Source of the DNA: Ottowia sp.
Lineage (GTDB): Bacteria; Pseudomonadota; Gammaproteobacteria; Burkholderiales; Burkholderiaceae_C
Direction: 5' to 3'
Assembly: GCF_016703145.1 (NCBI RefSeq)
Contig: NZ_JADJCO010000005.1
Span: 62,001 to 126,000 of the forward strand
DNA length: 64,000 nucleotides
Shown: positions 61,695 to 64,000 of the stretch, piece by piece
Numbering within the stretch: the first letter of the stretch is position 1
How the letters are laid out: each line of letters begins with the position of its first letter
The notes under the pieces: model-generated
What the model was told of the DNA's origin: nothing
The model's input: the letters and a program-made list of their open reading frames with translations, nothing else
The model's database searches: none
Made by a program: the position numbers and the translations under genes

Positions 61695-61872
61695 AAAGCG
61701 GAATATGAAGGGACTAACTAGACTTAGACGACAACATAGCGTATGTCATCAGTCGCATAAGACGGGATCATGCGCGATGATCCCTCTCAAGTTGGCCTGG
61801 ACCGCCGTTTAGGCCACCTAAAAATCAGCCGATGGGCTTGCCTGCATGGCCGAGGCAAGCCGCATCAATGCC
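61695..61872. other. Intergenic region after the thiolase gene
   Basis: No gene is supported. The sequence is less GC-rich than its surroundings and includes the dyad gatcatgcgcgatgatc at 61778-61794, which could be a transcription end or protein site. Its composition suits the edge of a transferred segment. Confidence 0.35.
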
Positions 61873-63057
61873 TCACATCCGCTCGAAGATCGCCGCGATG
61901 CCCTGGCCGCCGCCGATGCACATGGTCACCAGCGCGTAGCGGCCGTTGGTGCGCTGCAGTTCGTACAGCGCCTTGACGGTGATCACCGCGCCGGTGGCGC
62001 CGATGGGGTGGCCCAGCGAGATGCCCGAGCCGTTGGGGTTGACCCGGGCCGGGTCGGCCCCCAGCCCCTTGGTGACGGCGCAGGCCTGCGCGGCGAAGGC
62101 CTCGTTGGCCTCGATCACGTCGATCTGGTCCAGCTTCAGGCCGGTCCTGGCCAGCACCGCCTGGGTGGCGGGCACCGGGCCGATGCCCATGAGCTTCGGG
62201 TCCACCCCGGCGTGCGCGTAGCCGACCAGGCGCGCCATCGGTTTGGCGCCGCGGGCCTGGGCCGCGCCGGCTTCCATCAGCACCACGGCGGCGGCGGCGT
62301 CGTTGATGCCGCTGGCGTTGGCGGCGGTGACGGTGCCGTTCTCCTTCACGAACACCGGCTTCATCTTCTGGAAGTCCGCCAGCGTGGCGCCGGTGCGGAA
62401 GTGCTCGTCCTTGTCGAAGGCGACCTCGCCCTTGCGGGTCTTGAGCATGATGGGCAGGATCTGGCCGGCGAAGCGGTTCTCGGCCCACGCGCGTTCGGCG
62501 CGCAGGTGGCTCTCCAGGGCCAGCGCGTCCTGGTCTTCGCGGCTGATGCCGAATTCCTTGGCCACGTTCTCGGCCGTCACGCCCATGTGGATGGTGTGGA
62601 AGGGGTCGTGCAGCGCGCCCACCATCATGTCGATCAGCTTGGTGTCGCCCATGCGCGCGCCGAAGCGCGTGGCCAGGCTGGCGTAGGGCGCGCGGCTCAT
62701 GTTCTCGGCGCCGCCGCCGATGGCCACGTCGCAGTCGCCCAGCAGGATGCCCTGGCTGGCGCTGACGATGGCCTGCAGGCCCGAGCCGCACAGGCGGTTG
62801 ACGTTCATGGCCGGCGTTTCCTTGGGGCAGCCGCCGTTGACGGCCGCCATGCGCGACAGGTACATGTCGCGCGGCTCGGTGTTGACGACGTGGCCGAAGA
62901 CCACGTGGCCCACGTCCTTGCCCTCGATGCCGGCGCGGGCGACGGCTTCCTTGACCACGGCGGCGCTCAGGTCCACGGTGGGGATGTCCTTGAGGCTGCC
63001 GCCAAAGGTTCCGATGGCGGTGCGCACACCGCTGACGACGACGACTTCACGGGCCAT
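61873..63057 (-). CDS. Acetyl-CoA C-acetyltransferase (thiolase)
   Basis: The 394-residue protein is a biosynthetic-type thiolase that joins two acetyl-CoA or degrades 3-ketoacyl-CoA, and could serve polyhydroxyalkanoate or fatty acid metabolism. The nucleophilic Cys is in MNVNRLCGSGLQAI near residue 90, His in GSGISLGHPIGATGA, and the second Cys in MCIGGGQGIAAIFE near the end. An aaggagattcg ribosome site precedes the ATG at 63057. No phaB or phaC gene is adjacent, so phaA is not assigned. Confidence 0.94.
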   Translation of the reverse strand: MAREVVVVSGVRTAIGTFGGSLKDIPTVDLSAAVVKEAVARAGIEGKDVGHVVFGHVVNTEPRDMYLSRMAAVNGGCPKETPAMNVNRLCGSGLQAIVSASQGILLGDCDVAIGGGAENMSRAPYASLATRFGARMGDTKLIDMMVGALHDPFHTIHMGVTAENVAKEFGISREDQDALALESHLRAERAWAENRFAGQILPIMLKTRKGEVAFDKDEHFRTGATLADFQKMKPVFVKENGTVTAANASGINDAAAAVVLMEAGAAQARGAKPMARLVGYAHAGVDPKLMGIGPVPATQAVLARTGLKLDQIDVIEANEAFAAQACAVTKGLGADPARVNPNGSGISLGHPIGATGAVITVKALYELQRTNGRYALVTMCIGGGQGIAAIFERM

Positions 63058-63191
63058 GCTTCGAATCTCCTTGGATGGATGTGGAAAAACACCGCAGTAT
63101 GCCCCCATCGGAGGGCATCCGCTGGCGCGCGCTTGACTGTCATCAAGCCGTCACGGGGCGGCGTTAGCCTAGCGGCAAGACGGGACGAACC

Positions 63192-64000
63192 ATGAGCGAA
63201 GAAGAACTGATGCGCCGCCTGCGCGGCGACCTGCTCGACAGCTACGACGAAGAGTTGGAGATGGCGCTGGACGACCCGTCCGCCGGCGAATACGCCGGCG
63301 ACGGCGAGCGCGCCGCGCGCCGCCGCTACTTCCGCGAGCTGTTCCATCTGCAGGGCGAGCTGGTCAAGCTGCAGGACTGGGTGGTGCACACCGGGCACAA
63401 GGTGGTCATCATCTTCGAGGGGCGCGACGCGGCCGGCAAGGGCGGGGTCATCAAGCGCATCACCCAGCGGCTGAACCCGCGCGTGTGCCGCGTGGCGGCG
63501 CTGCCCGCGCCCAGCAACCGCGAGAAGACGCAGTGGTACTTTCAGCGCTACGTGGCGCACCTGCCGGCGGCCGGCGAGGTGGTGCTGTTCGACCGCAGCT
63601 GGTACAACCGCGCCGGCGTCGAGCGGGTGATGGGCTTTTGCTCCGACGATGAGCTGGAGGAGTTCTTCCGCAGCGTGCCCGAGTTCGAGAAGATGCTGGC
63701 GCGCTCGGGCATCCAGCTGATCAAGTACTGGTTCTCGATCTCCGACGAGGAGCAGAACCTGCGCTTCCTGGGCCGCATCCACGACCCGCTGAAGCAGTGG
63801 AAGCTCAGCCCCATGGACCTGGAGAGCCGCCGCCGCTGGGAGGACTACACCAAGGCCAAGGAGGAGATGTTGGAGCGCACCCACATCGCCGAGGCGCCGT
63901 GGTGGGTGGTGCCCGCCGACGACAAGAAGACTGCGCGGCTCAACTGCATCGCCCACCTGCTGGCCTGCATGCCCTACCAAGAGGTCTTGCGTCCCGAAGT
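63192..64000 (+). CDS. ppk2: Polyphosphate kinase 2 family protein, 5' part
   Basis: The product interconverts polyphosphate and nucleotides. The first 269 residues are visible and the gene runs off the right edge. Walker A is IIFEGRDAAGKGGVIKRI near residue 77, the lid/Walker B region VVLFDRSWYNRAGVERVMGF near 130, and later KYWFSISDEEQNLRFLGR and DPLKQWKLSPMDLESRRRW. Class I PPK2 is indicated by the single domain. The start at 63192 follows caagacgggacgaacc. It is divergent from the thiolase gene. Confidence 0.93.
   Translation, partial: MSEEELMRRLRGDLLDSYDEELEMALDDPSAGEYAGDGERAARRRYFRELFHLQGELVKLQDWVVHTGHKVVIIFEGRDAAGKGGVIKRITQRLNPRVCRVAALPAPSNREKTQWYFQRYVAHLPAAGEVVLFDRSWYNRAGVERVMGFCSDDELEEFFRSVPEFEKMLARSGIQLIKYWFSISDEEQNLRFLGRIHDPLKQWKLSPMDLESRRRWEDYTKAKEEMLERTHIAEAPWWVVPADDKKTARLNCIAHLLACMPYQEVLRPE

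Noticed and set aside
1..64000. tRNA, rRNA, replication origin and prophage structural genes
   Set aside because: None was recognised by eye. A tRNAscan or Infernal run would be decisive; I saw no cloverleaf with CCA-type ends and no phage structural proteins.

Overview
The window is GC-rich, densely coding bacterial chromosome. Gene content and order suggest a betaproteobacterium of the order Burkholderiales, most likely family Comamonadaceae (Acidovorax/Alicycliphilus/Ottowia-like). The assignment rests on the gene neighbourhoods (trmJ-cysE, darP/pmbA divergent, rpsU-yqeY, pepN-fbp, ybiB-cobA), on an IPTL-CTERM-like sorting protein, and on many copies of an AT-rich palindrome-plus-tail repeat that I associate with that family. 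No rRNA, tRNA or CRISPR array was seen.

Layout. 1-0.9 kb: divergent MATE efflux pump and MarR regulator. 0.9-10 kb: housekeeping block (polA, YWTD propeller, fbp, pepN, prfB with its programmed +1 frameshift). 10-19.2 kb: hydrolases, with a likely operon (FrsA-like hydrolase, class C-type serine hydrolase, large lipoprotein) divergent from an AraC-type regulator, then an aldo-keto reductase and ybaK. 19.2-21.6 kb: small regulator and exported proteins. 21.7-24.4 kb: plsY, ridA, yajQ, murB. 24.5-26.1 kb: lower-GC accessory island with an orphan membrane/SH3-like protein. 26.1-32.2 kb: MFS transporter, ppnP, trmJ, cysE, mog, darP, pmbA. 32.2-33.0 kb: decayed IS1-family element with intact ends. 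33-42.2 kb: frameshifted FecR/DUF6600 gene, yqeY, rpsU, sterol desaturase, HI0933-type flavoprotein, cobA, ybiB, CBS protein, frameshifted tsaD, hsp20. 42.6-51.8 kb: orphan branched-chain amino-acid-type binding protein, alpha/beta hydrolase, hybrid kinase plus LuxR response regulator, EF-G-like GTPase lacking the catalytic His, internally deleted serine hydrolase, DUF924 protein. 51.9-60.1 kb: beta-helix CTERM protein, giant patatin-like protein, RNB nuclease, CoA-transferase. 60.2-61.7 kb: integron-cassette remnant carrying a TIR/SEFIR protein. 61.9-64 kb: thiolase and the start of ppk2.

Most striking: (i) a TIR-domain gene in an integron cassette, flanked upstream by a complete 59-bp attC site and downstream by a truncated one, with no integrase in the window; (ii) dispersed palindromic repeats, some lying in frame inside polA, trmJ and a flavoprotein gene, and one split by the IS1 element with an 8-bp target duplication; (iii) two copies of a nested inverted-repeat (MITE-like) element; (iv) a cluster of disrupted genes, including the normally essential tsaD, where single-base losses in GC runs may be sequencing errors.
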